Shown in pieces: positions 44,610 to 56,092 of a stretch of 64,000 bases of DNA; position 1 is the first letter of the stretch, and every line of letters starts with the position of its first letter. The DNA comes from Ceratobasidium sp. AG-K (taxonomy: Eukaryota > Basidiomycota > Agaricomycetes > Cantharellales > Ceratobasidiaceae): contig JAWNGF010000006.1 in the NCBI GenBank assembly GCA_037039685.1, forward strand, positions 434,001 to 498,000, in the 5' to 3' direction. Under the pieces are notes generated by a model, which was not told where the DNA came from, ran no database searches, and was given only the letters and a program-made list of their open reading frames with translations. The position numbers and the translations under genes are program-made.

Positions 44610-45043
44610 TCGTAGCCTGATTTTGCCGAGCATTAGCCACCACTATGGGACACGCGTCTATATAGTCTGTCACTACAAAAGTAGGTTTAAAAAATATCGC
44701 TGACTAGCGTCCTTGTACAAAAATCTGCAGAGGGATATTCTCGATGCTACACCAACGGCGGCGATTTAGAGCTCCGTAAGAAATGCGATGAAGCTTGCCC
44801 GTTTGAATCCCTCACGTGAAAACCGCTGTTTGTAACCATTGTAACCGTTTCTTACAGGTTTGCACGAGAACCCTCCACGTGCACCCCGACTTGCAACTCT
44901 CCACCACACCGAATTCTCACAATGTCGCACTCACAGTATACTTCTGTTCATTCTCCAAAACCGTAGTTTACTCTAGATTCACGTCTTCTCGAGCTCTTGG
45001 GGCGACTTCGTGAGCTACCCGTGTCGCTGTCCAATCATCCTAG

Positions 45044-45480
45044 CATACACCCTTCAAGACCTTGGTGCTCGATCCTTATGATGTTGAGCACTATGGCTCA
45101 GCCCAAACTGCACTCCATCATAGATTTGAGGTGATATTTGGTTCTCAAAGTAGTGGAGAGTCAATTCAGTTGCGAGAACGGGGAGAATCACTCGAGGCCA
45201 TTGTATATATTTTCTTCAAATATATCGAGGGAGAGAGTGGTGATAATGCATTGCTATGGAATTCGGTCGAAGACGTCAAAGAGGCAGCACGTCAAGCGAC
45301 GTTGCAAGTAAGGTAGTTGGAAGTCGGGATGGGATCTCTCTATCCTCAAACTTTCTCCTTGGCTTAATTTCTGATAGCGTCGGAACGCCTACTAAGTACT
45401 ATATTTCCGAATCTCCAACCCCCACGCTCTCCCGGCCTCGCAAGCGTCAGAGAATAGGTGTTTCTCAGATTGATTACTAG
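45044..45480 (+). CDS. Small unknown protein with C-terminal basic motif, left arm (5' end unresolved)
   Basis: Two exons, 45044-45312 and 45378-45480, join in frame to 124 codons. Upstream is a TAG acceptor, so at least one earlier exon is missing from this model; an ATG at 44932 is a candidate. The protein piece has SAQTALHHRFEVIFGSQ, a helical EAIVYIFFKYIEGES...VEDVKEAARQATL, and ends with SRPRKRQRIGVSQIDY, which looks like a nuclear localisation signal. No family recognised. Copy in the right arm. Confidence 0.5.
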
Positions 45481-45745
45481 TTGATATTCCTGTGTTTGTA
45501 TTCTACATTAGTCATCTGGCTTTGTAATCTCATTCTGTTTCCAAACCGGTTTGCTTGTTTCAAACGGTTTGCACGTGCCGGCTAGAAACTTACAAACCGT
45601 TTCTTACGGAGCCCTACGGCGATTCGGACCCAGAGTGCCAAGGCAATTGGTTCTCAAGTGACATGCCAAGGGATTCTGCTCATAGGGAGGTGTGCATTAG
45701 GCCATCTGATATGTGCGAGCTGCCAATAAAGTGCCTTTCGCTTGA

Positions 45746-46274
45746 TTAGCCCAGCTTACTCCAATTCTTGAAGTGACCATTCTGTACATTCAGTTCTACC
45801 AATCCCACGCCACCAAAGGGGAGCACGACAAGAAAGACCCGAGCGCCTAGGTTCTCGACGAGTTTGACGATATCGTAGACGACGCTGAGTGGATGACAAA
45901 GGATGTTTTTATTGAGTGGAGCTATGTCATTGATCTCGTATCGTGCGTTCACTGAGAATAGTGTTGTGCACTTCGACCTTGACAAAATGCTTCCAAAGAG
46001 CCCCGGGATAGCCGCGGTATTCGAAGGAGATACTATTAAACAGGTTCCTAAAAGCATCTCACTACTGTCACAATAGCCCTGTTCTCGTATAAACCTCGAA
46101 GCGACCCTTCGGGAGTTTGACCACCTTCAGCCTTTGATCATTGCATTGGAAGGATGGGGAGCACCGAGCTGGGACTCGTTGGCACTTCCACAGCATCTCT
46201 AAGTCGTCCTCATTAAAACTATTGTCTCGGACCACAAGGATATCCTGTCTCACCGTGATCTCGCAGGAAGCCAT
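45746..46274 (-). CDS. Hypothetical gene of two adjacent frames, left arm
   Basis: Two minus-strand frames follow closely, 46274-46068 (MASCEITVRQDILVVRDN...VVKLPKGRFEVYTRTG) and 46057-45746 (...INDIAPLNKNILCHPLSVVYDIVKLVENL...GHFKNWSKLG). Composition is protein-like in both, and a third frame between them also reads well (FEYRGYPGALWKHFVKVEVH). This suggests an intron or decay that I cannot resolve. No family recognised. Confidence 0.35.
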
Positions 46275-47158
46275 CCGATACTTGCGCTTAATTGTTGGCA
46301 GATTGCGTGTACCGCGGCGCCCTCCAACTTTCTTTGTCCACCGGTAACTGCCAATTCCTTATCCGAGGCCAAGATCGACGCACACGTAGTGGGAGAATGC
46401 AATTCCAACCAGAATGCGCCCTATTAAGCTGGGGGGAAGCGTCTCATGCATGTGCCTGTTGGTTCCGTGGCTGTCTTGTCGTTTTTTCGCCCTCGATTTG
46501 ATGCAGAGTTAATTGGGAGATTGAAGTATCTCAGATGGCGGGCAGACTGCGAGAAACAGGTTACGTTCGTGGGATAGGTATCATTATTCTAGCAATCAGT
46601 TTGTTGCGGTAGCAGTAAATCGCACCAAGATTCAGCACTTGCCTGTACTCGATGTCCATGAAACCAAGAAAGGTGTCAAGGGTGGGTTGCTCCTGTTAAT
46701 GCACCTTCTGTGCCGGGGTTTGACCACAAAAAGACTTCATCGAATCATCTTCCGAGGCCGCGGAGAAACGGTTCATTAGCCTGTAACCCAGAAAGTGCAG
46801 ATCTGCAGAGCGTGGACACCTTCGGTGGCGTGGTATATGATTTAGGGATTATATTTATCAGAGACAGGTATACAAGTCGTGAAGGCGGCATGGACAATGG
46901 CGGAGGTTGGCGCTGAAAAATTGATAAAGCAGGAGAACTAGGGCACGTGGAGGACTAGTGGTTTCCGGCGTTTGGACCTTGGATAGGATGACGATCTACG
47001 TAAATGGAGGATATTACGTACACCGGACGGAGAGTTTTCAATATACCGGCAGCAACCAGCATATATACTTCTCGCCTGCAGTAAATCCAGATATGTGCAT
47101 TAGGATATTGTTATGTACAGGAGCGAGTCGCTGTTGATATGCGTCCGAATTACCCACA
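46275..47158. other. Unresolved stretch with arm-specific deletion, left arm
   Basis: No supported gene. Near 46740 this arm lacks about 329 bp present at 51938-52266 in the other arm. Several single-base differences cluster here. Confidence 0.6.
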
Positions 47159-47382
47159 CTACAAAAAGCCCAAAATCTCGTTCGTCTCGTGGTGTCTCGG
47201 GATTCAGGGGAAGTGCTTGTCAGGCTCCCAAGCGCTCGTGATGTCTCGTGAGCCCTCGCGAGATAAGCGCGCATTTCGCTCTTGATTTCTCGCGAGCCCT
47301 CAGGAGCGCTTAGGAGCCGCCACGAGTTCGACGAGCACCTCCCATTGATCCCGAGACCACACGAGATCCTTGGGTTTGGCTG
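47159..47382. mobile_element. Hairpin MITE, family 1 (long copy), left arm
   Basis: Starts CTACAAAAAGCCCAAAATCTCG and ends with the matching inverted sequence (CGAGATCCTTGGGTTTGG). About 60 bp longer in the centre than the copy at 1697-1876. Confidence 0.8.
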
Positions 47383-47784
47383 ACGCAGGGCGTGTCAAGT
47401 TATGAGAAGGCTACTTACAATGGGCTGGTCTGAAGCATCTAGGTATCCCAGTTTTCGTGAGTTCCACGGAAAAGATCTCGGATTCGATTCGTTAAAGCCC
47501 GTTCGATCTGGCTTATGCCTAAGTTTAGAATTATGTCTTCGCTTTCGGCGCAAAACCTCCGCATATATGAGACTTTTAGGTTTATGATTTCAAAATCTCA
47601 GTGCCAAGTTGATTTGTGAAGTTACGCAATGGGTTACATTAAGGTCTCCAACGATCCTAAATTACATTCGTCGAGATGTTCATTATATCGGTATATTTTG
47701 TCCCAAAAAACGCCCCTTGTCCTGAATCAAAACGACCACATAATCAGCTCGATACTCAAACCCAGTCGTAAAACCCAGCGTACC
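47383..47784. other. Intergenic, left arm
   Basis: 3' flank of the SDR copy; nothing evident. Confidence 0.45.
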
Positions 47785-48227
47785 TTAATAGAATGGAAGA
47801 TCAATATGAGCTTTCGTCTTCAGTACTTCCTTTGTTAGAGCCATAAGCTGCTCTCCCAATGCCTCGTTGCGAGGACTGCTCGCTCCCCGGCTCTGGGATC
47901 GCGGGAGGGCAGACGTACTCCCCAGTCTTCTCAGTCTTGGTCGCCGTGTAAGTAACGCTGACCGCAGCATCCCAGATATCCTTTTTGAGCGGGGTAAAGT
48001 GCGTTGTTGGCCCAGCCCGAACTGGGAATGGCCTCGTGAATATGCTCGTTGGAATTGGCGAGTATCGACTACGCCTGGGTGGAAAGCGTTCGCAAGAACT
48101 CGAGGATGGGTTGCGGACAGATGGCGTGCAAGATATCGAGCGTAGAGAACTGCTGCTAGCTTGCTGCGCGCATATAGGGCATTCGGACCCAGGTCAGTGT
48201 TTCAGCTCGGCAATGTCCGCGAACTTG

Positions 48228-48303
<76 letters not shown>

Positions 48304-48797
48304 TCCTTAGGGGTCTGTTGGTGTAGGTTGGAGCATGCATTGACGATCCGAACAGTCGTTCCCACTCCTTGCTCGGAGGTCCTCTTCAAGATAGGGAGTA
48401 GGACACTGGTGAGTACTCGACGTGACCAAATGATTCACGGCCATGTGGAGGTCAATATCGCATACGTTGCGTTGGGCGGTCATAATGCCCCGACCAGCAA
48501 TATTGCATAAAGATATCGAGACGGTCAAGCTGAGAAGCAAGAGTTTCGTGCAACGGTTTTAGGAGTGCGCCCAGTCGGAGAGGTCGCAACTGGACCCAGA
48601 CGATGCGTTTTGCCGTAGTTCGCCCGCCAGATCTTCTCGAATAAATTGATCGCTTACGGCGGCACGATTCTACGAAAGGAGATTGGAGATAGAGTTTCGA
48701 GATGTTGTGCTGGAGAAGGGTGTATCGAATGGCTAGTCCCAATACCCACAGAGCACCGGTACCGACTGCAATTCCCCAGTGAGGTTCAGGAAACCTC
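47785..48797 (-). pseudogene. Broken SDR copy with a 74-base C tract, left arm
   Basis: Reverse-complement copy of 49971-50901. In place of GAC-GTCC it reads GAC, 73 additional C, then GTCC, which shifts the frame. From about 47980 to 48797 there are many one-base indels, mostly in homopolymers (for example GAGCGGGG against GAGCGGG, TTGGAATTGG against TTGGATTGG). Similarity stops near 48797, before the N-terminal 29 codons. Either a dead gene or low-quality consensus at the inner edge of the inverted repeat. Confidence 0.85.
48229..48302. repeat. 74-base C homopolymer
   Basis: Uninterrupted C from 48229 to 48302 inside the left SDR copy; the right copy has one C at this place. Confidence 0.95.
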
Positions 48798-49344
48798 GTC
48801 AGCGTCCAACTGCGCCGAAATTGCCGACTTCAACGGCACGCAATCTTGAAGTCTTGGACCACTCTCTGAACGTCATCTATAAAACACCTTTTGATCCACG
48901 TACATGGCACAACTTTGCGGTTCAGGTCAGTATAGAGTAATCCCCTTCACGTAGGTTCGCTGTAATGACCATGAATTGTTTTTCAGGTCGACTGGGACGC
49001 ACGAACTTTGGGAGTATTTGCCTCCAAGGGAGGCTCCAAGTTGAAAAAGGTGTCGAAGTTGGTATCGAACAACAGCACCAAGTCGGGGCCAGCTGGCCAA
49101 GGTGACTTCCACTTTGGTGTTCTAAAGGTACGTCGATCGATCGGCTCTTGCTTACTCGTAGCCTGCTCACACCCCATAGCTCCCGCTAGCCAACCCTGCA
49201 GACACTCCAGCTCAACAGGGGGATGTCGTAAAGCGTGGAATTCAGGAGGGAACCCTCGAGGGACTGTACTACTCCGGTGTGTTCGTGGAGAGTGCTACCG
49301 GTGGCGTTAGCGCTGGTGGTAGCAGTGTTGTTCCGGCCTTTTGA
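48798..49344 (+). CDS. 3' part of a GH131-type secreted glucanase gene, in the palindrome spacer
   Basis: Exons about 48798-48925, 48987-49127 and 49180-49344 join in frame. The product reads LDHSLNVIYKTPFDPRTWHN, FAVQVDWDARTLGVFASKGG, AGQGDFHFGVLKLPLANPAD, VVKRGIQEG and YYSGVFVES. WHNF, DW near it, DFHFGVL and YYSGVFVES match the C-terminal half of the glycoside hydrolase family 131 catalytic domain, which acts on beta-1,3/1,4-glucans outside the cell. The N-terminal half, including the signal peptide, is missing: the gene is cut exactly where the left arm of the inverted repeat begins. As placed here it cannot be functional. Confidence 0.62.
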
Positions 49345-49884
49345 GCGACGATCGGTGCCTGAATTCGCGTTCGATTGGTTTGTTAGGTACAACGTTGATG
49401 TGATTGCTACGCACAAATAAAACATTCGAGGCCTGCTTGCCGAGGCGAGCATAGCCCCAGGAAGTAAAGTGACAAAAAAGCGTAGATCCGCCGCGTGTTA
49501 GGCATCATCTTGGGCACCGACTCCACCTATTGTGGGGTCGTTTCGTTACTCCATTTTTTGCTCAGCGATCTACGGGTATGGTGTAATGACGCAATACAGC
49601 CGCCATCGAGCCGATTAACCACTGAACGTGCGTATAAAGCGAACGAGTTGCTCGATCCACGCCGCTAGAGGATGTCGTGCATCGATATGACGCATGTGCT
49701 GACGACTTTAAGATGTGGTTCCGTCGGATTTGGAGGGACCAAACATATAAACCGGATGACCCCCCTTCGTTTGCGCCCCATACGTTCACCACTGCGACCA
49801 GCTCCGCGAATAGTTCCTCGCCCTAATTTACTTGCCGCCCGTGAACACATTCCTACCTACACTTGCGCACGCTCTGTTTTCACC
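49345..49884. promoter_or_regulatory. Region between GH131 and SDR, likely SDR promoter
   Basis: 540 bp without a gene, upstream of the intact SDR. CT-rich stretches near the SDR start (CCTACCTACACTTGCGCACG) resemble fungal core promoters; no specific site can be assigned. Confidence 0.4.
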
Positions 49885-50901
49885 ATGCAAACTCTGAAGA
49901 ATACTATTGCTGAGAATTCTGGCGTCCCGGGCGCTCACAGCCTTGCACAGCCCCAGCATCAATTCACGCTCGACGAGGTTCCTGACCTCACTGGGAGAAT
50001 TGCAGTCGTTACCGGTGGCTCTGAGGGTATTGGACTAGCCACTACGTACACCCTTCTCCAGCACAACATCTCGAAACTCTATATCCTATCTCCTTTCGTA
50101 GATCGTGCCGCCGAAGCGATCAAATTATTCGAGAAAGATCTGGGCGACACTACGGCAAAACGCATCGTCTGGGTCCAGTGCGACCTCTCCGACTGGGCGC
50201 ACACCAAAACCGTTGCCGAAACTCTTGCTTCTCAGCTTGACCGTCTCGATATCTTATGCAATATTGCTGGTCGGGGCATTATGACCGCCCAACGCAACGT
50301 ATGCGATATTGACCTCCACATGGCCGTGAATCATTTTGGTCACGTCGTACTCACCAGTGTCCTACTCCCTATCTTGAAGAGGACCTCCGAGCAAGGAGTG
50401 GGAACGACTGTTCGGATCGTCAATGCATGCTCCAACCTACACCAACAGACCCCTAAGGACGTCAAGTTCGCGGACATTGCCGAGCTGAACACTGACCTGG
50501 GTCCGAATGCCCTATATGCGCGCAGCAAGCTAGCAGCAGTTCTCTACGCTCGATATCTTGCACGCCATCTGTCCGCAACCCATCCTCGAGTTCTTGCGAA
50601 CGCTTTCCACCCAGGCGTAGTCGATACTCGCCAATCCAACGAGCATATTCACGAGCCATTCCCAGTTCGGGGCTGGGCCAACAACGCACTTTACCCGCTC
50701 AAAAAGGATATCTGGGATGCTGCGGTCAGCGTTACTTACACGGCGACCAAGACTGAGAAGACTGGGGAGTACGTCTGCCCTCCCGCGATCCCAGAGCCGG
50801 GGAGCGAGCAGTCTCGCAACGAGGCATTGGGAGAGCAGCTTATGGCTCTAACAAAGGAAGTACTGAAGACGAAAGCTCATATTGATCTTCCATTCTATTA
50901 A
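49885..50901 (+). CDS. Short-chain dehydrogenase/reductase, intact right-arm copy
   Basis: 338 residues, single exon. Residues about 35-45 give the NAD(P)-binding motif VVTGGSEGIG; NIAG (about residue 128) stands for the structural NNAG; the catalytic Ser lies in VRIVNACSN or nearby and YARSK (YxxxK) is the active site. The start at ATG 49885 fits a CACC context; an upstream in-frame extension lacks support. It is an oxidoreductase of the classical SDR or WW-oxidoreductase-like group with unknown substrate; no membrane segment or signal peptide. The broken counterpart is at 47785-48797. Its first 86 bases lie in the unique spacer, outside the inverted repeat. Confidence 0.9.
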   Translation: MQTLKNTIAENSGVPGAHSLAQPQHQFTLDEVPDLTGRIAVVTGGSEGIGLATTYTLLQHNISKLYILSPFVDRAAEAIKLFEKDLGDTTAKRIVWVQCDLSDWAHTKTVAETLASQLDRLDILCNIAGRGIMTAQRNVCDIDLHMAVNHFGHVVLTSVLLPILKRTSEQGVGTTVRIVNACSNLHQQTPKDVKFADIAELNTDLGPNALYARSKLAAVLYARYLARHLSATHPRVLANAFHPGVVDTRQSNEHIHEPFPVRGWANNALYPLKKDIWDAAVSVTYTATKTEKTGEYVCPPAIPEPGSEQSRNEALGEQLMALTKEVLKTKAHIDLPFY

Positions 50902-51296
50902 GGTACGCTGGGTTTACGACTGGGTTTGAGTATCGAGCTGATTATGTGGTCGTTTTGATTCAGGACAAGGGCGTTTGGGCAAAATATACCGATATAATGA
51001 ACAATCTCGCGAATGTAATTTAGGATCGTTGGAGACCTTAATGTAACCCATTGCGTAACTTCACAAATCAACTTGGCACTGAGATTTTGAAAATCATAAA
51101 CCTAAAAGTCATATATGCGGAGGTTTTGCGCCGAAAGCGAAGACATAATTCTAAACCTTAGGCATAAGCCAGATCGAACGGGCTTTAACGAATCGAATCC
51201 GAGATCTTTTCCGTGGAACTCCGAAAACTGGGATCCTAGATGCTTCAGACCAGCCCATTGTAAGTAGCCTTCTCATAAACTTGACACGCCCTGCGT
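50902..51296. other. Intergenic, right arm
   Basis: 3' flank of the SDR; no gene. Confidence 0.45.
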
Positions 51297-51520
51297 CAGC
51301 CAAACCCAAGGATCTCGTGTGGTCTCGGGATCAATGGGAGGTGCTCGTCGAACTCGTGGCGGCTCCTAAGCGCTCCTGAGGGCTCGCGAGAAATCAAGAG
51401 CGAAATGCGCGCTTATCTCGCGAGGGCTCACGAGACATCACGAGCGCTTGGGAGCCTGACAAGCACTTCCCCTGAATCCCGAGACCCCACGAGACGAACG
51501 AGATTTTGGGCTTTTTGTAG
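51297..51520. mobile_element. Hairpin MITE, family 1 (long copy), right arm
   Basis: Mirror of 47159-47382 with the same inverted ends. Confidence 0.8.
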
Positions 51521-52730
51521 AGTGGGTAATTCGGACGCATATCAACAGCGACTCGCTCCTGTACATAACAATATCCTAATGCACATATCTGGATTTACTG
51601 CAGGCGAGAAGTATATATGCTGGTTGCTGCCGGTATATTGAAACTCTCCGTCCGGTGTACGTATATCCCTCCATTTACGTAGATCGTCATCCTATCCAAG
51701 GTCCAAACGCCCGGAAACCACTAGTCCTCCACGTGCCCTAGTTCTCCTGCTTTATCAATTTTTCAGCGCCAACCTCCGCCATTGACCATGCCGCCTTCAC
51801 GACTTGTATACCTGTCTCTGATAAATATTATCCCTAAATCATATCCCGCCACCGAAGGTGTCCACGCTCTGCAGATCTGCACTTTCTGGGTACAGGCTAA
51901 TGAACCGTTTCTCCGCGGCCTCGGAAGATGATTCGATCTGGACTTGAGCAGGTTGAAGATGGTGAAAAGTACACTCGAGGCGACTAAGAAGTTTTTTCTT
52001 GTTCGTTCGAGTGAGGGTTGCACGCATTTCTACTACTGAGATTCCCTGAGCCAAAGAACCTTGAAGTTCAACCCATGGTCGGCGCCAAGTAGTACATGAA
52101 TTCCAACCCGAGGGTAATTGAGGCAAATAGATCGAAGGGTGCGTGATACCAAGGGGAGGACAAAGTGGTAAGTGTAATCGTCTGCCAAGTGCACACCGTG
52201 ATGAATCAGCCTCATCGGTAACAAGAAGTGACACCAGAAGCTACAGGACCTAATGCGAGATTCTACGAAGTCTTTTTGTGGTCAAACCCCGGCACAGAAG
52301 GTGCATTAACAGGAGCAACCCACCCTTAACACCTTTCTTGGTTTCATGGACATCGAGTACAGGCAAGTGCTGAATCTTGGTGCGATTTACTGCTACCGCA
52401 ACAAACTGATTGCTAGAATAATGATACCTATCCCACGAACGTAACCTTTTTCTCACAGTCTGCCCGCCATCTGAGATACTTCAATCTCCCAATTAACTCT
52501 GCATCAAATCGAGGGCGAAAAAACGACAAGACAGCCACGGAACCAACAGGCACATGCATGAGACGCTTCCCCCCAGCTTAATAGGGCGCATTCTGGTTGG
52601 AATTGCATTCTCCCACTACGTGTGCGTCGATCTTGGCCTCGGATAGGGAATTGGCAGTTACCGGTGGACAAAGAAAGTTGGAGGGCGCCGCGGTACACGC
52701 AATCTGCCAACAATTAAGCGCAAGTATCGG
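51521..52730. other. Unresolved stretch containing the 329-bp arm-specific segment
   Basis: 51938-52266 has no partner in the left arm. Minus-strand frames across it (51839-52234, 52250-52456) are open but unrecognised; the left-arm deletion would truncate any gene here. Confidence 0.5.
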
Positions 52731-53259
52731 ATGGCTTCCTGCGAGATCACGGTGAGACAGGATATCCTTGTGGTCCGAGACAATAGTTTTAATGAGGACG
52801 ACTTAGATATGCTGTGGAAGTGCCAACGAGTCCCAGCTCGGTGCTCCCCATCCTTCCAATGCAATGATCAAAGGCTGAAGGTGGTCAAACTCCCGAAGGG
52901 TCGCTTCGAGGTTTATACGAGAACAGGGCTATTGTGACAGTAGTGAGATGCTTTTAGGAACCTGTTTAATAGTATCTCCTTCGAATACCGCGGCTATCCC
53001 GGGGCTCTTTGGAAGCATTTTGTCAAGGTCGAAGTGCACAACACTATTCTCAGTGAACGCACGATACGAGATCAATGACATAGCTCCACTCAATAAAAAC
53101 ATCCTTTGTCATCCACTCAGCGTCGTCTACGATATCGTCAAACTCGTCGAGAACCTAGGCGCTCGGGTCTTTCTTGTCGTGCTCCCCTTTGGTGGCGTGG
53201 GATTGGTAGAACTGAATGTACAGAATGGTCACTTCAAGAATTGGAGTAAGCTGGGCTAA
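52731..53259 (+). CDS. Hypothetical gene of two adjacent frames, right arm
   Basis: Mirror of 45746-46274 with one amino-acid difference (DDLDML for DDLEML). See that entry; the exon structure is unresolved. Confidence 0.35.
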
Positions 53260-53523
53260 TCAAGCGAAAGGCACTTTATTGGCAGCTCGCACATATCAGA
53301 TGGCCTAATGCACACCTCCCTATGAGCAGAATCCCTTGGCATGTCACTTGAGAACCAATTGCCTTGGCATCTGGGTCCGAATCGCCGTAGGGCTCCGTAA
53401 GAAACGGTTTGTAAGTTTCTAGCCGGCACGTGCAAACCGTTTGAAACAAGCAAACCGGTTTGGAAACAGAATGAGATTACAAAGCCAGATGACTAATGTA
53501 GAATACAAACACAGGAATATCAA

Positions 53524-53960
53524 CTAGTAATCAATCTGAGAAACACCTATTCTCTGACGCTTGCGAGGCCGGGAGAGCGTGGGGGTTGGAGATTCGGAAA
53601 TATAGTACTTAGTAGGCGTTCCGACGCTATCAGAAATTAAGCCAAGGAGAAAGTTTGAGGATAGAGAGATCCCATCCCGACTTCCAACTACCTTACTTGC
53701 AACGTCGCTTGACGTGCTGCCTCTTTGACGTCTTCGACCGAATTCCATAGCAATGCATTATCACCACTCTCTCCCTCGATATATTTGAAGAAAATATATA
53801 CAATGGCCTCGAGTGATTCTCCCCGTTCTCGCAACTGAATTGACTCTCCACTACTTTGAGAACCAAATATCACCTCAAATCTATGATGGAGTGCAGTTTG
53901 GGCTGAGCCATAGTGCTCAACATCATAAGGATCGAGCACCAAGGTCTTGAAGGGTGTATG
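53524..53960 (-). CDS. Small unknown protein with C-terminal basic motif, right arm
   Basis: Mirror of 45044-45480, same reading frame and the same SRPRKRQR tail. 5' end unresolved. Confidence 0.5.
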
Positions 53961-54394
53961 CTAGGATGATTGGACAGCGACACGGGTAGCTCACGAAGTC
54001 GCCCCAAGAGCTCGAGAAGACGTGAATCTAGAGTAAACTACGGTTTTGGAGAATGAACAGAAGTATACTGTGAGTGCGACATTGTGAGAATTCGGTGTGG
54101 TGGAGAGTTGCAAGTCGGGGTGCACGTGGAAGGTTCTCGTGCAAACCTGTAAGAAACGGTTACAATGGTTACAAACAGCGGTTTTCACGTGAGGGATTCA
54201 AACGGGCAAGCTTCATCGCATTTCTTACGGAGCCCTAAATCGCCGCCGTTGGTGTAGCATCGAGAATATCCCTCTGCAGATTTTTGTACAAGGACGCTAG
54301 TCAGCGATATTTTTTAAACCTACTTTTGTAGTGACAGACTATATAGACGCGTGTCCCATAGTGGTGGCTAATGCTCGGCAAAATCAGGCTACGA

Positions 54395-54519
54395 CTCAGC
54401 AAAAATCGTAAATGCTCCGGTGCGCTCCGGAGCCGGGGTTTTGCTCGGGAGCGCTCCAGGAGCCTAAGGAGCACTTCGGAGCCCTCACGCGCTCCGGAGC
54501 ATTTTCACTTTTTGCTGAG
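54395..54519. mobile_element. MITE 2 (hairpin), right arm
   Basis: Mirror of 44485-44609. Confidence 0.78.
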
Positions 54520-54750
54520 CAGCGCATATTATGGTTGGAGAGGTTCGATTCATAAATTACCAAGAGTGGCTTGAGATATTCTGGTCACCATGAGAATTCA
54601 AAGGGAGGGTAGACTTATAAGGACCGTGAGTTACGGCCACGATAATAATAAGCGCTGGAGCCTGATTTGTACGTGTGGTCAGTTACCCGTGGCCAGTCCG
54701 ATCACTCCACCTAACCTCCGCCATCCACACAAGAAAGGATTTCGTTCAAA

Positions 54751-55940
54751 ATGCCAGTAAGTGGTTCATCTAAAATCGAGCCAAGCAGTAGGTCTCCCTA
54801 ACCACAATACTGCTGATGGTATGTTGATCCAACCATGTGTGCCAGGTCCGAGTAGGGCCAGTAGTACGTCTTACGGGTAATTGCAAGAGATAGTACAATC
54901 AACCCCCCCCCCCCTCCCCACCCTCTCTGAGTCAGATCAGAACGAGCCCACGCCTATCATCAACCACCCTACATTCTTTTTTGATAACACGTTGATCGTC
55001 ATACAGGTAAGCCTACCTACCTCTGATAGTGGCTTAGAAATAACCGCGAAATGCCAGATTGAAAACGTCCGATTTAACATACACAAGTACCAGCTCATCA
55101 AGTCCAAAACTTTCACCGATATACTTATGGTGGCAGAAAAGGCCAAGGCCGAAGGGCAACCCGTCGAAGGCTCTTCGATTGATAACCCTATTATACTGAA
55201 GGGGGTTTCTCCCTCAGACTTTGGGTGTCTTTTGACAGTTCTTTACGCAACGTAAGATTATATCCCTCATCCAAAGTGAAGTACGAGCATTTAATATTAG
55301 CACATATATCTGCTTCCCTAGCCACTTCTCCACCCATCAGCCCGAACCCGAAGCATCACTCATCATTCCCGCGTTCCGGCTTGCAAACATATGGGACTTC
55401 TCAGACCTTCGGACGTACCTTCAGCCACTCGCCGAAAAGGTGCTTGACGATGTCGACAAGATCGTGCTTGCGAGGGAGTTCGATATCAAGGACTGGCTTG
55501 CTCCTGCCCACGTCAAGCTGTGCCAACGTCCTGCACGCCTAAGCATAGCCGAGGCAGAAAAACTTGGCATCAATAGCGTGCTGATGATATCGATCATACG
55601 AGAAGAATTTAAACCTAGCCAAAGTTCAAATCAAGCACAAAGCTGTCCCGGCACGACGGCGTATTGCAACTCCCGCAGGCGCAGCTGCGGACCTAACCAT
55701 TGTCCATACTGTTCTCAGGCATCCGGCGGAACTCTCTCCACTCACGCGGTGGTTTCTCAAGCAATACAAGGAAAAGTCAACAAATGGGTTGACGATAAAT
55801 GCGTAATAAAATCCCCCCAAGTCAACGCCTCCTTGCAGGCCGACACCCCACTAGCCGACGCCTCATACAGTTATGCATCTGGTTCCTCCGGGCGGGCTGG
55901 GTACGATGACGATGATGACGATTATTATGACGATGATTGA
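54751..55940 (+). CDS. BTB/POZ domain protein 2, right arm
   Basis: Mirror of 43063-44253. Exons 54751-54756, 54941-55006, 55058-55251 and 55322-55940 (294 residues). The C run in its first intron (54903-54914) has 12 bases against 13 in the left arm. One residue differs near the Cys-rich patch (NHCPYC for NHCSYC). Confidence 0.8.
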
Positions 55941-56092
55941 AGAAAAGGTCTGACGCATGGGTGAACAATTTGCGCCCCCACACCTGCAGATGCTGTGACA
56001 ATAAACCGCTTTGTCGCCCTTGTAAAAGTCATATGCCCCAGCAAATTCAATATTGGGAAAATAGCAACATAAATTGGACAACTTGATAAGGT

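Larger units (their letters stand above)
35003..48797. repeat. Left arm of the giant inverted repeat
   Basis: Reverse complement of 49971-64000. Coordinates in the two arms sum to 99,003 near the outer end and 99,005 near 46300, with one-base slips mostly in homopolymers. A deletion of about 329 bp near 46740 then shifts the sum to 98,679. Identity is near 100 percent except for the inner 800 bp. The window ends before the outer limit of the repeat is reached. Confidence 0.95.

Noticed and set aside
48156..48389. Poly-Gly/poly-Pro protein across the C tract
   Set aside because: Direct product of translating the C homopolymer; not a gene.
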